64,000 bases of DNA from the NCBI RefSeq assembly GCF_015291625.1, contig NZ_CP030047.1, positions 3,038,001 to 3,102,000 on the forward strand, in the 5' to 3' direction. The notes beneath the pieces were generated by a model, which made no database searches, was not told the DNA's origin, and worked only from the letters and a program-made list of their open reading frames with translations. This DNA is from Bradyrhizobium sp. CCBAU 53421. Its GTDB lineage: Bacteria; Pseudomonadota; Alphaproteobacteria; Rhizobiales; Xanthobacteraceae. Shown here in pieces: positions 7,856-17,973 of this stretch (position 1 is the stretch's first letter; the number at the start of each line of letters is the position of its first letter). The position numbers were made by a program, and so were the translations under genes.

Positions 7856-8878
7856 ATGACGAAAGCAGTGCACAGGAAGGCGCTCGCCGGCTTCGGACTG
7901 GCGGCGATTGTGGCAACCGCCGTGCTGGTGACGGTGCCATCGTGGGCGGCCGGGCCTCGCGACCAGTTGCGCGAGAAATTCGACAAGGCGCTCAAGGGCA
8001 AGACGGTGGCCTGGTCGCCAGTCTGGATGGGTGTTCTGGAATCCGAGTGGACGCGCGTGATGAAGGACCGTTTCGATGATTACGGCATCAAGCTCGTCAC
8101 GCGTGACGCCAACATGAAGTCCGACATCCAGCTTCAGACCGTCAGCGACTACATCAACGAAAAGCCTGATGTGCTTGTTGTTCAAAATCCGAACGTCACG
8201 CTGCTCGCCAAGGAGCTCAAGCGTGCGATGGATGCGGGCATCTATGTCGTGCAGGTCAACATGGCGTCGAACACCCTGAGCGACGCCTATGTCGGCGTCG
8301 ATGCCAAGGATCTCGGCACCAAAATCGCCCGCGAGGTGATCAACCAGTGCGGCGGCGGCAAGGGTTCGGGGGAGATCGCGATCCTCGAAGGCGAGGCGAC
8401 CGCGGCCTATTCGCTCGACATGAAGAACGGCGCCATGGAAGTGTTCAAGACCGACCCGTCGATCAAGGTCGTGTCGTCGCAGCCGACAAGCTGGGACGCC
8501 AACAAGGCCGGCGATATCACGACCACCGTGTTGCAGCAGCATCCCAAGCTGTGCGGGATCCTCAGCGTCTGGGGACCGCAAACTGCCGGCGCAGCGCAGG
8601 CGATCAAGGCGGCCAACATGGGCGACAAGGTGAAGGTGTTCGTTGCCAGCGACGGGCAGCCCGCGGATTGCGATCTGCTGGAACAGGGCGCGTTCTCCGC
8701 GAACCTGTCGTATCGCGCCGACGTGCAGGGACAGACCATTGCCGACGCGGTGATCGCGCTCTTGCAGAGCGGCGACAAGCCGGGCTCGAAGAACGTCGCC
8801 TATTACACGACCCCCGCCTGGGTGAAGTCGAAGGACGATCGGATGTACTGCTTCAGCATCCCGAAGGGCGCGAAGTAA
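7856..8878 (+). CDS. Periplasmic sugar-type substrate-binding protein
   Basis: The 340-residue protein has a signal peptide (about 1-32, ending PSWAAG) and the Peripla_BP_4 pattern of type I ribose/autoinducer-2-like binding proteins. That pattern includes YINEKPDVLVVQNPN, IYVVQVNMAS, YVGVDAKDLGTKIA and ILEGEATAAY. The start ATG at 7856 has a GGGGAGGAAG Shine-Dalgarno; an upstream in-frame extension is rejected because it would bury the signal peptide. It delivers the substrate to the two permeases of the operon. Two Cys residues, around residues 163 and 239 (CGGGKG, PKLCGIL), might be a disulphide. Confidence 0.85.
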   Translation: MTKAVHRKALAGFGLAAIVATAVLVTVPSWAAGPRDQLREKFDKALKGKTVAWSPVWMGVLESEWTRVMKDRFDDYGIKLVTRDANMKSDIQLQTVSDYINEKPDVLVVQNPNVTLLAKELKRAMDAGIYVVQVNMASNTLSDAYVGVDAKDLGTKIAREVINQCGGGKGSGEIAILEGEATAAYSLDMKNGAMEVFKTDPSIKVVSSQPTSWDANKAGDITTTVLQQHPKLCGILSVWGPQTAGAAQAIKAANMGDKVKVFVASDGQPADCDLLEQGAFSANLSYRADVQGQTIADAVIALLQSGDKPGSKNVAYYTTPAWVKSKDDRMYCFSIPKGAK

Positions 8879-8888
8879 ACGTTCCGGC

Positions 8889-8912
8889 GCCCGCGCCCCC
8901 TGCGGCGCGGGC
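8889..8912 (+). repeat. Stable hairpin after the binding-protein gene
   Basis: GCCCGCGCC and GGCGCGGGC pair over 9 bases around a 6-base loop, 10 bases after the binding-protein stop codon. There is no T-run, so it is not a simple terminator. In binding-protein operons such hairpins usually protect the upstream mRNA and raise the binding protein relative to the permease. That role is inferred here. Confidence 0.55.
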
Positions 8913-8992
8913 ATCCCGGAGTTGCCGATCCGCATTCCCTGCGTCGTCCCGCCGTTCGGCCGCGCCTGCGCCGAACCCGCCGGAGTCTGTTG

Positions 8993-11104
8993 ATGAAAAG
9001 CCTGCAACGAGCCTGGCACCGCCATTCGCCCCAGTTGTTCCTGGGTGAGCTGCTTGAGAAGCGGTGGATGGAGCCGATCATTCCATTCACGCTCACGATC
9101 GCGGTGTTCCTGGCATTCGCGGTGATGATCCCGCGCTACCTGACGGCGGGCAGCCTTCAGGAACTGATGCGGAACTTCGCGGAGCAGGGGATGGTCGCGG
9201 TCGCGATGGCCTTCTCGGTGCTGTCAGGTGGCATCGATCTGTCGGTCGGCGCGGTGTTCGCGATGTCGAACTTCCTCGCACTCTATCTGTATCTCATTGT
9301 CGGGCTGCCGCTGCCGTTGATGATCGTTCTTGTCATCCTGTTCGGCGCCGCAATGGGGGCGATCAACGGTGGCCTGATTGCCTACGGCAAAACCCGGCCG
9401 TTCCTGACGACCCTGGTCGTCCTCATCATCGTCCGCGCGGCCTACAACAAGGTGACGGTTGCGTTCACGGATGAGCTCGCAAGCATCGATAGCGGGTCCA
9501 GTGCATGGGATTTCATGGGGTCGGGCAGAGCTCTCGGCATTCCCGTCAATATGCTGGTATTGATCGTGCTTGCCGTCGGAACACACTTCTTTCTCACACG
9601 TATCAAGCCAGGCGTCCACATCATGGCGGTTGGATCGAGCCGCAAGGCGGCCCGCCACGCCGGTGTCAACGTCAAGCGCGTGCTGTTCTCGGCGTATGTG
9701 ATGTCAGGGGCAATCGCGGCACTGGCGGGGATCCTTTATGCAGCTCGGCAAAGCAGTTCGGGCACCGACACCGGCGTCGGCTGGGAGATCAACGCGCTGG
9801 CCGCGGTGGTCCTTGGCGGCATCAGTCTTGCCGGCGGCCGCGGTACCATCGCGCGCGCCGTTATGGGCGCAGCGATCATCTTCATGCTCACCAGCGGCAT
9901 GGTGCGGCTCGGGATTTCCGGCAACCTGACGACCGCCATCATCGGCATCATCCTGCTGCTCGCGGTCGGCTTCAATGTGAAGTGGGTCAAGAACAAGGGC
10001 AAGGTGCTGCAAAAGGTCTATGTCACCCCTAGCTGGGTCGATTTCGAGCCCCCGCCGTCGGTCGAGCGCGGCAGCGGCACGCCGTTCGCGGAGAACGACC
10101 GCCTGAAGAATGCGGAGGCGATCGCGCTCAACATGATCGAGGGCCCGGAGGACGTCATCCTCGACCGCAAGGACAACCTCTATACCGTCAACCGCAACGG
10201 CTCGATCATTCGCTTCCTCGCGCCTGACTATACCGCGCGTGAGGAGTTCGCGCGCATCGGCGGCCGGCCCCTCGGGTTGGCATTTGATCGGGACCAGAAC
10301 CTCCTTGTCTGCATCGCCGGGATGGGCGTGTATGGCGTCAAGCCCGATCGATCGGTCTTCAAGGTCACCGACCGCACCACACGTACGCGTACACGCCTCA
10401 AGGACGACTCGCGGCTCTATCTCGCCGACGATCTCGACGTCGCGCCCGACGGCAAGATCTACTTCAGCGAAGCCTCGACGCGCTACGAGCTGACCGACTG
10501 GGCGCTCGACGGCTTTGAGGGCCGCGGCAACGGCCGGCTGATCTGCCACGATCCGAAAACCGGCGCCACCAAGACCGTCCTCAAAAACCTGACATTCCCC
10601 AACGGCATCTGCATCTCGCATGACGGCCGGTCGGTGCTGTGGGCGAGCACCTGGCTGTGCCAGGTCAACCGCTACTGGATCGCCGGCCCGAAGGCAGGCA
10701 CCAGCGAGATCCTGATCGACAACCTTCCAGGCTATTGCGACAACATCAACCGCGCCTCGGATGGCAAATATTGGCTTGCCTTCGTCGGCCTGCGCACGCC
10801 GGTCTATGACCTTGCCATGCGCAATCCCGTTTTTCGCACCCGGATGGTCAAGCAGATCCCACCGGACGAGTGGCTGTGCCCGGGGATCAACTACGGTTGC
10901 GTGGCCAAGTTCGACGACAATGGCGTCGTGACCGAATCGCTCTGGGATCCGGGCGGGCTTTCGCATCCAACGATCACCTCGGTCCGCGAACACAAGGGCT
11001 ACCTCTATATCGGGGGTCTCGAGAACAACCGCATCGGCCGTATCCGCCTGCAGGACGCTGATCCGACCTGGGAAGCGCACAAATCCTATTGGGAAGAGGC
11101 CTGA
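8993..11104 (+). CDS. ABC permease fused to strictosidine-synthase-like beta-propeller
   Basis: A continuous 703-residue frame joins two proteins. Residues about 1-335 are an RbsC-type permease (GGIDLSVGAVFA signature, VGSSRKAARHAGVN coupling region, VVLGGISLAGGRG). Residues about 375-700 are a six-bladed propeller of the strictosidine synthase / SMP-30 class (EGPEDVILDRKDN, FPNGICISHDGRSVLWAST, GYCDNINRASDGKYW). A linker of about 40 residues (VTPSWVDFEPPPSVE) joins them. The last permease helix ends just before the linker. The membrane topology, and so the side the propeller faces, needs a careful count. The propeller may hydrolyse a lactone or ester linked to transport, or be a binding module. 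A start at the ATG at 8993 is supported by conserved permease length. The next gene starts 3 bases after its stop. Confidence 0.85.
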   Translation: MKSLQRAWHRHSPQLFLGELLEKRWMEPIIPFTLTIAVFLAFAVMIPRYLTAGSLQELMRNFAEQGMVAVAMAFSVLSGGIDLSVGAVFAMSNFLALYLYLIVGLPLPLMIVLVILFGAAMGAINGGLIAYGKTRPFLTTLVVLIIVRAAYNKVTVAFTDELASIDSGSSAWDFMGSGRALGIPVNMLVLIVLAVGTHFFLTRIKPGVHIMAVGSSRKAARHAGVNVKRVLFSAYVMSGAIAALAGILYAARQSSSGTDTGVGWEINALAAVVLGGISLAGGRGTIARAVMGAAIIFMLTSGMVRLGISGNLTTAIIGIILLLAVGFNVKWVKNKGKVLQKVYVTPSWVDFEPPPSVERGSGTPFAENDRLKNAEAIALNMIEGPEDVILDRKDNLYTVNRNGSIIRFLAPDYTAREEFARIGGRPLGLAFDRDQNLLVCIAGMGVYGVKPDRSVFKVTDRTTRTRTRLKDDSRLYLADDLDVAPDGKIYFSEASTRYELTDWALDGFEGRGNGRLICHDPKTGATKTVLKNLTFPNGICISHDGRSVLWASTWLCQVNRYWIAGPKAGTSEILIDNLPGYCDNINRASDGKYWLAFVGLRTPVYDLAMRNPVFRTRMVKQIPPDEWLCPGINYGCVAKFDDNGVVTESLWDPGGLSHPTITSVREHKGYLYIGGLENNRIGRIRLQDADPTWEAHKSYWEEA

Positions 11105-11107
11105 GCC

Positions 11108-12226
11108 ATGTCTCTGCTTGGCGACATCGTCGATCGCGTGTTGTTCCCGAACCGGGAGCTTCATGGCATTCCGGTGCTCGACGGCGCGTTCTCCCCGAAC
11201 CAGCGGCTCGATGGCGCTCGCCAGCTCGGCGCGGAGATCGAACGGCCGGATGACATCGCATTCGGGCAGGACGGTGCGCTTTATGTCTCGACCGGCAACA
11301 GCATCCTGCGTTGCACTGGGGATGATTTCGATGCGCGGGAGGTGTTCGCAACGCTTGACGGTCCTGTCGGCGGGCTTGCCTCAGCGCCGGACGGCAGGCT
11401 GCTGGCTTGCGTCTCTGGCGTTGGATTGGTGGCCCTTTCGCCAGCCGGCAAGATCGTCGCAAAGCTCGAAAGCGTCGGTGGTGAGAAGGTTGCCTGTGCG
11501 TTGTCGGTGACGGTAGCCCCCGATGGGGCGATCTATCTGACCGACGGTTCGCGTACCAACCAGGCTGACCTCTGGCTTACCGACTTGATGCAGAATCGCG
11601 CCCCGTCGGGCCGGCTTATCGCTTGCGATGCCTCGCTCGGTGGCGCGAGCGTGCGTGCGGACAAGCTTGCTTGGCCGCTGGGCGTGGTCGCTTCCAGCGA
11701 CGGCAATGAGGTGTGGGTCGCCGAATCCTGGGCTCATCGCCTGACCGCTTTTCCACGCGCCGGCGGTGAGAGACGCGTGATCGTCAAGAACTATACCGGC
11801 TATCCGGCGCGTCTTGGCCGCGGCGCGGACGGAGAGGTCTGGATGGCCTTCCTGGCGCTTCGCACGCAGCTGACCGAATTCGTACTGCGCGAACGGGCAT
11901 TCTGCGAAGAAATGATGCGGACGGTACCATCGGAGCTTTGGATCGGGCCGGTGCTGGATGGTCGCCTCAATCCGCGCGAGCCGACCCAGATCGGCCGCAT
12001 CAAGAAGCTCGGCATTCAGAAGCCGTGGGCGCCGCCGCGTTCGTATGGTCTCGTTGCGCGGCTGGATGCCAATGGCATGGCGGTGGAGACGTTGCACAGC
12101 CGAGTAGATGGTCGGGTCCATGGAGTGACCGCCGTCCGCCCGATTGGCTCTCGCGTGCTCGCGGTGTCCAAGGGACGCGATTGCCTGGTTGAACTGCCGC
12201 GTGGTCGCGGCGCCCAGAAAGGATGA
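11108..12226 (+). CDS. Strictosidine-synthase/SMP-30-like beta-propeller protein
   Basis: The 372-residue soluble protein repeats the propeller pattern of the domain fused to the preceding permease: ERPDDIAFGQDGALYVSTGN, AWPLGVVASSDGNEVWVAES, and a YPARLGRGADGEVWMAFLAL blade. There is no signal peptide, so it is probably cytoplasmic. The family includes gluconolactonase-type metal-dependent lactonases and plant strictosidine synthases. At the blade where the fused copy has DNINRA, this protein has ARLGRG, so a metal or catalytic residue may be missing. It starts 3 bases after the fused permease and overlaps the ATPase start by 4 bases (ATGA), so translation is coupled. Reaction unknown. Confidence 0.75.
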   Translation: MSLLGDIVDRVLFPNRELHGIPVLDGAFSPNQRLDGARQLGAEIERPDDIAFGQDGALYVSTGNSILRCTGDDFDAREVFATLDGPVGGLASAPDGRLLACVSGVGLVALSPAGKIVAKLESVGGEKVACALSVTVAPDGAIYLTDGSRTNQADLWLTDLMQNRAPSGRLIACDASLGGASVRADKLAWPLGVVASSDGNEVWVAESWAHRLTAFPRAGGERRVIVKNYTGYPARLGRGADGEVWMAFLALRTQLTEFVLRERAFCEEMMRTVPSELWIGPVLDGRLNPREPTQIGRIKKLGIQKPWAPPRSYGLVARLDANGMAVETLHSRVDGRVHGVTAVRPIGSRVLAVSKGRDCLVELPRGRGAQKG

Positions 12227-13764
12227 GCGCCATGCCCGCGGAACAACAGGCAGGCACCCCGCTGCTGCAGGTCGTCAATGGCAGCAAGGTCTATGGCGGC
12301 CTGCACGCGATCGACGGCGTCAATTTCGATCTGCGGCCGGGCGAAATCCACGCGCTGCTGGGTGAGAACGGTGCGGGAAAGTCGACGCTGTGCAAGGCGA
12401 TCGCCGGCGCAATCGTCCTGACCTCCGGGGACTATATGATCCGCGGACGCAAGGTCTCGTTTTCCTCGCCAAAGGAGGCGCTCGAGGGCGGCGTCGCGAT
12501 GGTGTACCAGGAATCCAGCCTGGTGCCGTCGATGACGGTCGCGCAGAATCTCGAACTCGGCATGGAGAAGTGGGTTACTGTCTACAGCAAGATCAATATT
12601 GCGGCGACGCAGTCGTTGCAATCGATGAACTTCAATGTCGATCCGCTGGTGCTGGTCGAGAATCTCGGAACTGCCAAGCGGCAGATGGTCGAGATCGTGC
12701 GTGCCGTACGCCACAATGCACAGGTCTTCATCTTCGATGAACCGACTGCGTCGTTGACGCCCGAAGAAACGCAGCATCTGTTCCATCTTCTCAACACCCT
12801 GAAAGAGAAGGGCGCCGGCATCATCTTCATCTCGCATGCGCTGGAAGAAGCGCTCAATATCGCCGATCGCATCACCGTACTCCGGGACGGCAAGCTCGTC
12901 GCCACGGTGCCCGCGAAGGACGTCACCCGCGACTCGCTCGTCCGCATGATGGTTGGCCGCGAGGAAACGGCAGCTCAGTACGCGACCCACGGGGCTGATC
13001 CGGATGCACCGAAGCCGCAGTCGGCGCGCGGAGAGAAGGTGCTTTCGGTCGAGAATGTGACGATGGGCAGCATCGTCAAGAATATGTCCTTCTCGGTCTT
13101 CAACGGGGAAGTCGTCGGCATTTTCGGACTGGTCGGCGCAGGACGTTCCGAGATTGCGCAGATCGTCAGCGGCGCGCGCAAGCGCAACTTCCTGCGCGGC
13201 GGGATGATCTATCTCCGGGACAAGCCCATCCGCTACCGGGTGCCGCGGCAGGCGGTGCGCGACGGAATCGCATATATCACCGAGGATCGGAAAGTCGACG
13301 GCTTCTTCGAGACAATGACGGTGGATCAGAATATCTATCTTGGCTATCTGTCGTCGCCGCGCATCAGGCGGTTCTTCTACTCCGCGCGCGAGATGAAGCG
13401 GATTGCCGATCGATGGATCTCGGCACTCTCCATCTCGGCGCTGAAGCGAACATTGAAGATTGTAGAATATTCCGGCGGCAATCAGCAGAAGGTCGTGGTG
13501 GGGAAGTCTCTGGCGCAGGAACCGACAGTGGTCATCTTCGACGAGCCGACGCGAGGGGTCGATGTCAGCGCCATTCCGCAGATCCACCAGGCAATTCGCG
13601 GGCTGGCGGGCGAGAACAAGGCGGTCGTCGTGATCTCCTCCTATTTGCCGGAGATCCTGGCGATCTCGGATCGGATACTGGTCGCGCGCGGCGGGCGTAT
13701 CGTCGAGGAAATGACGCGGGCCGATGCGACCGAGGACAAAATCATGTACGCGGCCATTCACTGA
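12223..13764 (+). CDS. RbsA/MglA-type sugar ABC transporter ATPase
   Basis: This 513-residue protein carries two ATP-binding cassettes in one chain, as usual for sugar importers of this class. The first cassette has Walker A GENGAGKST (47-55) and Walker B VFIFDEPTAS; its signature is degenerate (GTAKRQMVEI). The second has the typical altered Walker A GLVGAGRSE, signature YSGGNQQKVVVGKSL and Walker B VVIFDEPTRGVDV. It powers the permease pair from the cytoplasmic side. Its ATG overlaps the upstream stop (ATGA). An alternative start lies three codons later. Confidence 0.9.
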   Translation: MSAMPAEQQAGTPLLQVVNGSKVYGGLHAIDGVNFDLRPGEIHALLGENGAGKSTLCKAIAGAIVLTSGDYMIRGRKVSFSSPKEALEGGVAMVYQESSLVPSMTVAQNLELGMEKWVTVYSKINIAATQSLQSMNFNVDPLVLVENLGTAKRQMVEIVRAVRHNAQVFIFDEPTASLTPEETQHLFHLLNTLKEKGAGIIFISHALEEALNIADRITVLRDGKLVATVPAKDVTRDSLVRMMVGREETAAQYATHGADPDAPKPQSARGEKVLSVENVTMGSIVKNMSFSVFNGEVVGIFGLVGAGRSEIAQIVSGARKRNFLRGGMIYLRDKPIRYRVPRQAVRDGIAYITEDRKVDGFFETMTVDQNIYLGYLSSPRIRRFFYSAREMKRIADRWISALSISALKRTLKIVEYSGGNQQKVVVGKSLAQEPTVVIFDEPTRGVDVSAIPQIHQAIRGLAGENKAVVVISSYLPEILAISDRILVARGGRIVEEMTRADATEDKIMYAAIH

Positions 13765-13779
13765 CAAGGAGGGCCTTTC

Positions 13780-14571
13780 ATGAGTGCCTATCAGCGGCCT
13801 CCCCATTGGAACGACACGGCGCGCGACGCTAACGAAGACGATCCGGAGGGCGGTCGGCTGATGAGCGAGCGGATCGCAAGTGAAATCCGCAGCGCGGTGT
13901 TGAGCGGGGAGATGCGGCCGGGTACGCGGATCCGGCAGGAGCTTCTTGCGGCGCATTTCGGAGCGAGTCGCATTCCCGTGCGCGAAGCCCTGAAGCAGCT
14001 CGAGAACGAGGGGCTGGTCGTGATGGCGCCGAACCGCGGTGCCTGGATTGCCGACGTCAACTCGGAAGAATCGATTGAGATTTACAAGATACGTGAAGCG
14101 GTCGAGCCCCTTGCCGTCGGCGAAAGCGTACCGAACCTGACCGACGAGGACATCGAGGCGCTTGACCGCATCGTACGCGAACTCGAGCAGGTCACGACGC
14201 TCGAGGAATACATCCAGCTTGATCGGGAGTTTCATCTGCGTACCTATTCGCGCGCGCAGATGCCGCAATTGCTGGCGATGGTCGAGCGCTTCTGGAACAG
14301 CACGCAGCATTTCCGGCGGCAATTCGTCAGCGAAACGTATGCCAAGGACGGCTTCCCTTTCTCCGATCCCCAGCACGTCCTGATCATGGATGCGATCCGG
14401 GCGCGCGATGTCGACGCCGCGCAGGTGCTGGTACGCCTCCACATCCGGCGCACGCGCGTTGTCATTCAGGCTAAGGAGAGCGGGATGGCCCGACCGCCCC
14501 TTGCGAGCCGCGCCGCGTCGCCGCACGCCCGTCTCGGCTCGGTCTATCGAGGGAAAAGGTCCAATGACTAG
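13780..14571 (+). CDS. GntR family regulator with FCD domain
   Basis: The 263-residue protein has an N-terminal GntR winged helix (residues about 28-95: IASEIRSAVLSGEMRPGTRI, then FGASRIPVREALKQLENEGL). An FCD effector domain (about 100-230) follows, with metal-ligand-like Asp and His residues in EYIQLDREFHLRTYS, DPQHVLIMDA and VRLHIRRTR. FCD regulators are usually repressors released by an organic acid or sugar acid. It sits within the operon it probably controls, 15 bases after the ATPase. The TGGATAC sites upstream of 6810 are candidate operators. The polar C-terminal tail after about residue 235 is not conserved in the family. Confidence 0.85.
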   Translation: MSAYQRPPHWNDTARDANEDDPEGGRLMSERIASEIRSAVLSGEMRPGTRIRQELLAAHFGASRIPVREALKQLENEGLVVMAPNRGAWIADVNSEESIEIYKIREAVEPLAVGESVPNLTDEDIEALDRIVRELEQVTTLEEYIQLDREFHLRTYSRAQMPQLLAMVERFWNSTQHFRRQFVSETYAKDGFPFSDPQHVLIMDAIRARDVDAAQVLVRLHIRRTRVVIQAKESGMARPPLASRAASPHARLGSVYRGKRSND

Positions 14572-14679
14572 TTTCCGGAGCGCCGGCGTCGTCCGCGACA
14601 CGTTGATGATGGCGGTCGGCCATCAGAGCGGCAGGGTCGGGCGCGGCGGGAATCGTTGCGACCGCGGCGGCAACGGGCA

Positions 14680-16365
14680 ATGAGGATGATGGCCGAATCC
14701 GATTCCGCATCACGGCTGCGCGCTTATGAGGAAGCCGCAGGCCGGCTGCGGGCGCGTCTCGTGGATTCGCCTGTCGTTGTTCCCGATTGCAGTATGCTGA
14801 CGGTGCTCGATCTGTTTCGCTCCGCGCCGCGCGAGGCACCGGCACTGTTCTATTTCGATGCGATGCAGACCTATGGCGATGTTGACCGATACAGCGACCG
14901 GCTCGCCGCTGTGTTCGCACGCAAAGGGGTTGGGCGGGGGGACCGGGTCGCCGTCATTCTTCAGAATGTGCCGCAATTCGTCATCGTCAGCGTGGCGGCC
15001 TGGAAGGTCGGGGCCATTGTCGTCAGCCTCAACCCGATGTACCGCACGCCGGAGCTTCGGAAACTGTTCAAGGACTGCGAACCCAAGGTGGTGATTTGCC
15101 ACGATGACCATTGGGACAATGTTCTCACGGCGGCCACTACGGTCAATCCCGAACTGGTGCTCTGGACTGCCGCTCGCGAATTCCAGATGAGAAACGATGT
15201 CCGCGTGCTGCCGGAGCCGGGCCGAGCGCCGCAGGCTCATGCGCTGGACATGATCCTCGCCGAAGACCAACCGGCTCCGCCGGCTCCGGTTCTGAGCTCC
15301 GACGATATCGGCCTGCTGCTCTACACGTCCGGAACCACGGGCGTTCCCAAGGGTGCGATGCTGGCGCATCGTAATCTGGTGGCGACGGCGGCGATCTGCC
15401 GCGATCATTTTGAGCTGAACGGCATGTCGCGGATCTTTGGTGTCGCGCCGCTGTTCCACATCACCGGCTTCGAGATCCAAATGGTCGCGGCTTTCGCCGC
15501 GCACGCGGCGATGGTGCTGACCTATCGCTTCCAGCCGCAGGTCGCGCTCGATGCCTTTCTTGAATGGCGGCCGACATTCATCGTGGGCGCCATTACCGCG
15601 TTCATCGGGCTCATGAACCAGGCCGACGCGACCAGCCGCCATTTCGAGAGCTTTGTACATCTCTATTCCGGCGGCGCGCCGATTGCTCCCTCGGTCATCG
15701 ACGCGTTCGCGAAACGGTTTGGGAGGGCGATCCGCAGTTCCTACGGAATGACTGAACTGACCTCTGCAAGTCACCTTGCACCCAACGAAGGTCCGATTCC
15801 CGTCGATCCAGAGTCCGGTGCGCTTTCTATCGGCAGGCCGACGGCCGCTGTCGATGCGATCGTCGTTGACGACGAGCGTCGCCCGCTCGGGCCCGGCGAG
15901 CATGGCGAAGTAGTTGTGCGCGGTTCGGGCGTGATGGCGGGCTACTGGAAAAAGCCAACGGAAACCGACGAGGTGCTGAGCAATGGTTGGCTGCACAGCG
16001 GCGACGTCGGCTTCTTTGACGAGAACGGCTGGTTCTATCTGGTGGACCGCAAGAAAGACATGATCTCTGCCTCCGGCTTCAAGGTCTGGCCACGCGAGGT
16101 TGAGGACGTGATCTACGGCTTTCCGGGTGTGCGCGAGGCAGCCGTCGTCGGCGCCGCCGATTCCTATCGGGGAGAGACGGTGGTGGCGTTCGTGTCCGCC
16201 CAAGCCGGTACGATAATCGATGTCGCCGCGCTCTCCCGCTTCTGTCGCGAGCGACTGGCAGCCTACAAATGCCCCGTCGACATTCGCGTGTTGGACGATC
16301 TGCCGAAGACGGAATCCGGAAAGATCACCCGAAACACGCTCAGGGACGGCCTGCGCACCCGTTAA
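14680..16365 (+). CDS. Acyl-CoA ligase (AMP-forming), class I adenylate-forming enzyme
   Basis: The enzyme activates a carboxylic acid to an acyl-AMP and then to an acyl-CoA. Visible core motifs are [15 protein letters not shown] (A3 P-loop), [10 protein letters not shown] (A5), [20 protein letters not shown] (A7/A8) and PKTESGKI with the catalytic Lys (A10). Length is about 561 residues, normal for medium/long-chain or aryl acyl-CoA ligases. Start at ATG 14680 (MRMMAESD) is the best guess; an in-frame ATG exists at 14656. It is followed 11 bases later by an acyl-CoA dehydrogenase, so the two probably act in sequence on an acid derived from the imported compound. The acid cannot be deduced from sequence. 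Confidence 0.85.
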   Translation: MRMMAESDSASRLRAYEEAAGRLRARLVDSPVVVPDCSMLTVLDLFRSAPREAPALFYFDAMQTYGDVDRYSDRLAAVFARKGVGRGDRVAVILQNVPQFVIVSVAAWKVGAIVVSLNPMYRTPELRKLFKDCEPKVVICHDDHWDNVLTAATTVNPELVLWTAAREFQMRNDVRVLPEPGRAPQAHALDMILAEDQPAPPAPVLSSDDIGLLLYTSGTTGVPKGAMLAHRNLVATAAICRDHFELNGMSRIFGVAPLFHITGFEIQMVAAFAAHAAMVLTYRFQPQVALDAFLEWRPTFIVGAITAFIGLMNQADATSRHFESFVHLYSGGAPIAPSVIDAFAKRFGRAIRSSYGMTELTSASHLAPNEGPIPVDPESGALSIGRPTAAVDAIVVDDERRPLGPGEHGEVVVRGSGVMAGYWKKPTETDEVLSNGWLHSGDVGFFDENGWFYLVDRKKDMISASGFKVWPREVEDVIYGFPGVREAAVVGAADSYRGETVVAFVSAQAGTIIDVAALSRFCRERLAAYKCPVDIRVLDDLPKTESGKITRNTLRDGLRTR

Positions 16366-16376
16366 GGAGAATTTAC

Positions 16377-17681
16377 GTGGATATCACCCAAAGCGAACGC
16401 AGCCTTGAACTGGCCGAGCGCATCCAGCGCTTTATGATGGAGCACATCTATCCGAATGAGCACCGATACTATCAGGAGGCGGAGCGGCTCGGGCCCTGGG
16501 CCGTGCATCCGGTTGTCGAGGAACTGAAGCCACTCGCCCAACGTGCCGGCTTGTGGAACCTGTTTCTGCCTGCTCACGAGGACGGGCTGACGAATCTCGA
16601 ATATGCGCCGCTGTGTGAAATCATGGGGCGCTCGCATCTTGCTCCCGAGGTCTTCAATTGTAGTGCGCCGGACACCGGCAACATGGAGACGATCCTGCGT
16701 TATGGTACGGCGGCGCAGAAAGAGCGCTGGCTGAAGCCGTTGCTCGCCGGCGAAATTCGTTCTTCGTTCGCGATGACCGAGCCCGACGTTGCCTCGTCGG
16801 ACGCGACCAATGTCTCCAGCCTGATCGTGCGTGACGGCGACGATTACGTGATCAACGGCCGCAAGTGGTACACGACCGGTGCCACCGATCCGCGGTGCAA
16901 GATCATCATCTTCATGGGTCAGAGCGATCCAGCGCACCCTGACCGTCACAAGCGCCAATCGATGATTCTTGTGCCGAAAGATACGCCGGGCGTGCACGTC
17001 GTCCGTTCGCTGCCGGTACTCGGATTTTACGGCGTGCCGGATCGCGCATCCGAGGTGATGTTCACCAATGTGCGCGTGCCGGCCACCAATATGCTGCTTG
17101 GCGAGGGGCGTGGATTTGAGATCGCGCAAGGACGGCTTGGGCCAGGGCGCATCCATCATTGCATGCGGTTGATCGGCCTTTCCGAGCGCGTGCTCGAGCG
17201 CATGTGTCGGCGAGCGCTGAAACGTGTTGCTTTCGGCAAGCCTCTCGCCGAGCAAACGGTTACGCTTGAACGCTTGGCCGAAGCGCGCATGAAGATCGAG
17301 CAGGCCCGCCTGCTGACTCTCAGAGCGGCCTATATGATGGATACGGTCGGCAACAAGGCCGCGCGGCAGGAAATCGCGATGATCAAGGTCGTCGCGCCAA
17401 ACATGGCGCAGACGATTGTTGACTGGGCCATACAGGTTTTCGGTGGGGGTGGAACCAACAACGACCATTTCCTTTCTGCGGCGCTCGCTACGACCCGCTT
17501 GCTGCGGCTAGCCGACGGACCCGATGAGGTCCACCGCAACCAGATAGGCAAGCTCGAGTTGCACCGCTGGCTCAATTCCGATCCTGCCCGGACCGGCGGC
17601 GGAGCCGATCCGATGTCCCCAGAAGAATCTGAATCATGGTCTGAAGGAGGCCTGTGGCCACGTCCAAAGAGTCGATCCTAG
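16377..17681 (+). CDS. Acyl-CoA dehydrogenase
   Basis: This is an FAD-dependent dehydrogenase that introduces a double bond next to the CoA thioester. Motifs include [15 protein letters not shown] (flavin/substrate binding), [33 protein letters not shown] and the C-terminal [13 protein letters not shown]. These are typical of the ACAD10/11-like long-chain subgroup. The GTG at 16377 follows an AAGGAG Shine-Dalgarno and gives 434 residues. An upstream extension would overlap the ligase and is rejected. The last residues ([13 protein letters not shown]) run past the start of a truncated next gene, so the original end may differ. Confidence 0.85.
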   Translation: MDITQSERSLELAERIQRFMMEHIYPNEHRYYQEAERLGPWAVHPVVEELKPLAQRAGLWNLFLPAHEDGLTNLEYAPLCEIMGRSHLAPEVFNCSAPDTGNMETILRYGTAAQKERWLKPLLAGEIRSSFAMTEPDVASSDATNVSSLIVRDGDDYVINGRKWYTTGATDPRCKIIIFMGQSDPAHPDRHKRQSMILVPKDTPGVHVVRSLPVLGFYGVPDRASEVMFTNVRVPATNMLLGEGRGFEIAQGRLGPGRIHHCMRLIGLSERVLERMCRRALKRVAFGKPLAEQTVTLERLAEARMKIEQARLLTLRAAYMMDTVGNKAARQEIAMIKVVAPNMAQTIVDWAIQVFGGGGTNNDHFLSAALATTRLLRLADGPDEVHRNQIGKLELHRWLNSDPARTGGGADPMSPEESESWSEGGLWPRPKSRS

Positions 17682-17959
17682 GTTCGGAAGGTGCGGGGTC
17701 TTGGCGATCGTGTGTCGAGACTGCCCGGTCTACGTGCACTTGCCGCAAGCCAACAGCGCGGTGTTGGAAACCCCAATCTTCCCGGTTTGAGTTTCTTCGC
17801 CGCGATGAAGCGACGAGCGATCGCCAGCAATTAACTCATTCGCCCTCGCTCGTTTGGCCAATGGCGGGCGGAGTGCGAGCGACCCACGAACGAAAAGTGG
17901 ACGTATCTGGTGCGGTTTCTGGTGCGGCCGTTCCGGTGAGGGCAACGAGAACCCGGTAA
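17654..17959 (+). pseudogene. Truncated start of the next operon gene
   Basis: A GTG preceded by a strong GAAGGAGG Shine-Dalgarno starts a frame reading [14 protein letters not shown]. The first residues look like a normal gene start overlapping the dehydrogenase. After about 15 codons composition becomes random, with clustered Cys and Arg, and the frame runs toward a tRNA remnant. I infer that the catabolic operon was cut here by recombination and the rest lost. The identity of the missing gene cannot be told. Confidence 0.35.
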
Positions 17960-17973
17960 GATATTGATCTCTT

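Noticed and set aside
7487..9025. 512-codon minus-strand frame opposite the binding protein
   Set aside because: Shadow of real genes; composition not protein-like.
9704..11164. 486-codon minus-strand frame opposite the fused permease
   Set aside because: Same reason; the plus strand has clear family motifs.
12016..14601. 861-codon open frame on the minus strand opposite the ABC ATPase and GntR genes
   Set aside because: It is antisense to well-recognised proteins, has no domain, and is Arg/Asp/His-rich as expected of a GC-rich shadow frame.
14710..16203. 497-codon minus-strand frame opposite the acyl-CoA ligase
   Set aside because: Shadow frame; no motif or start context.
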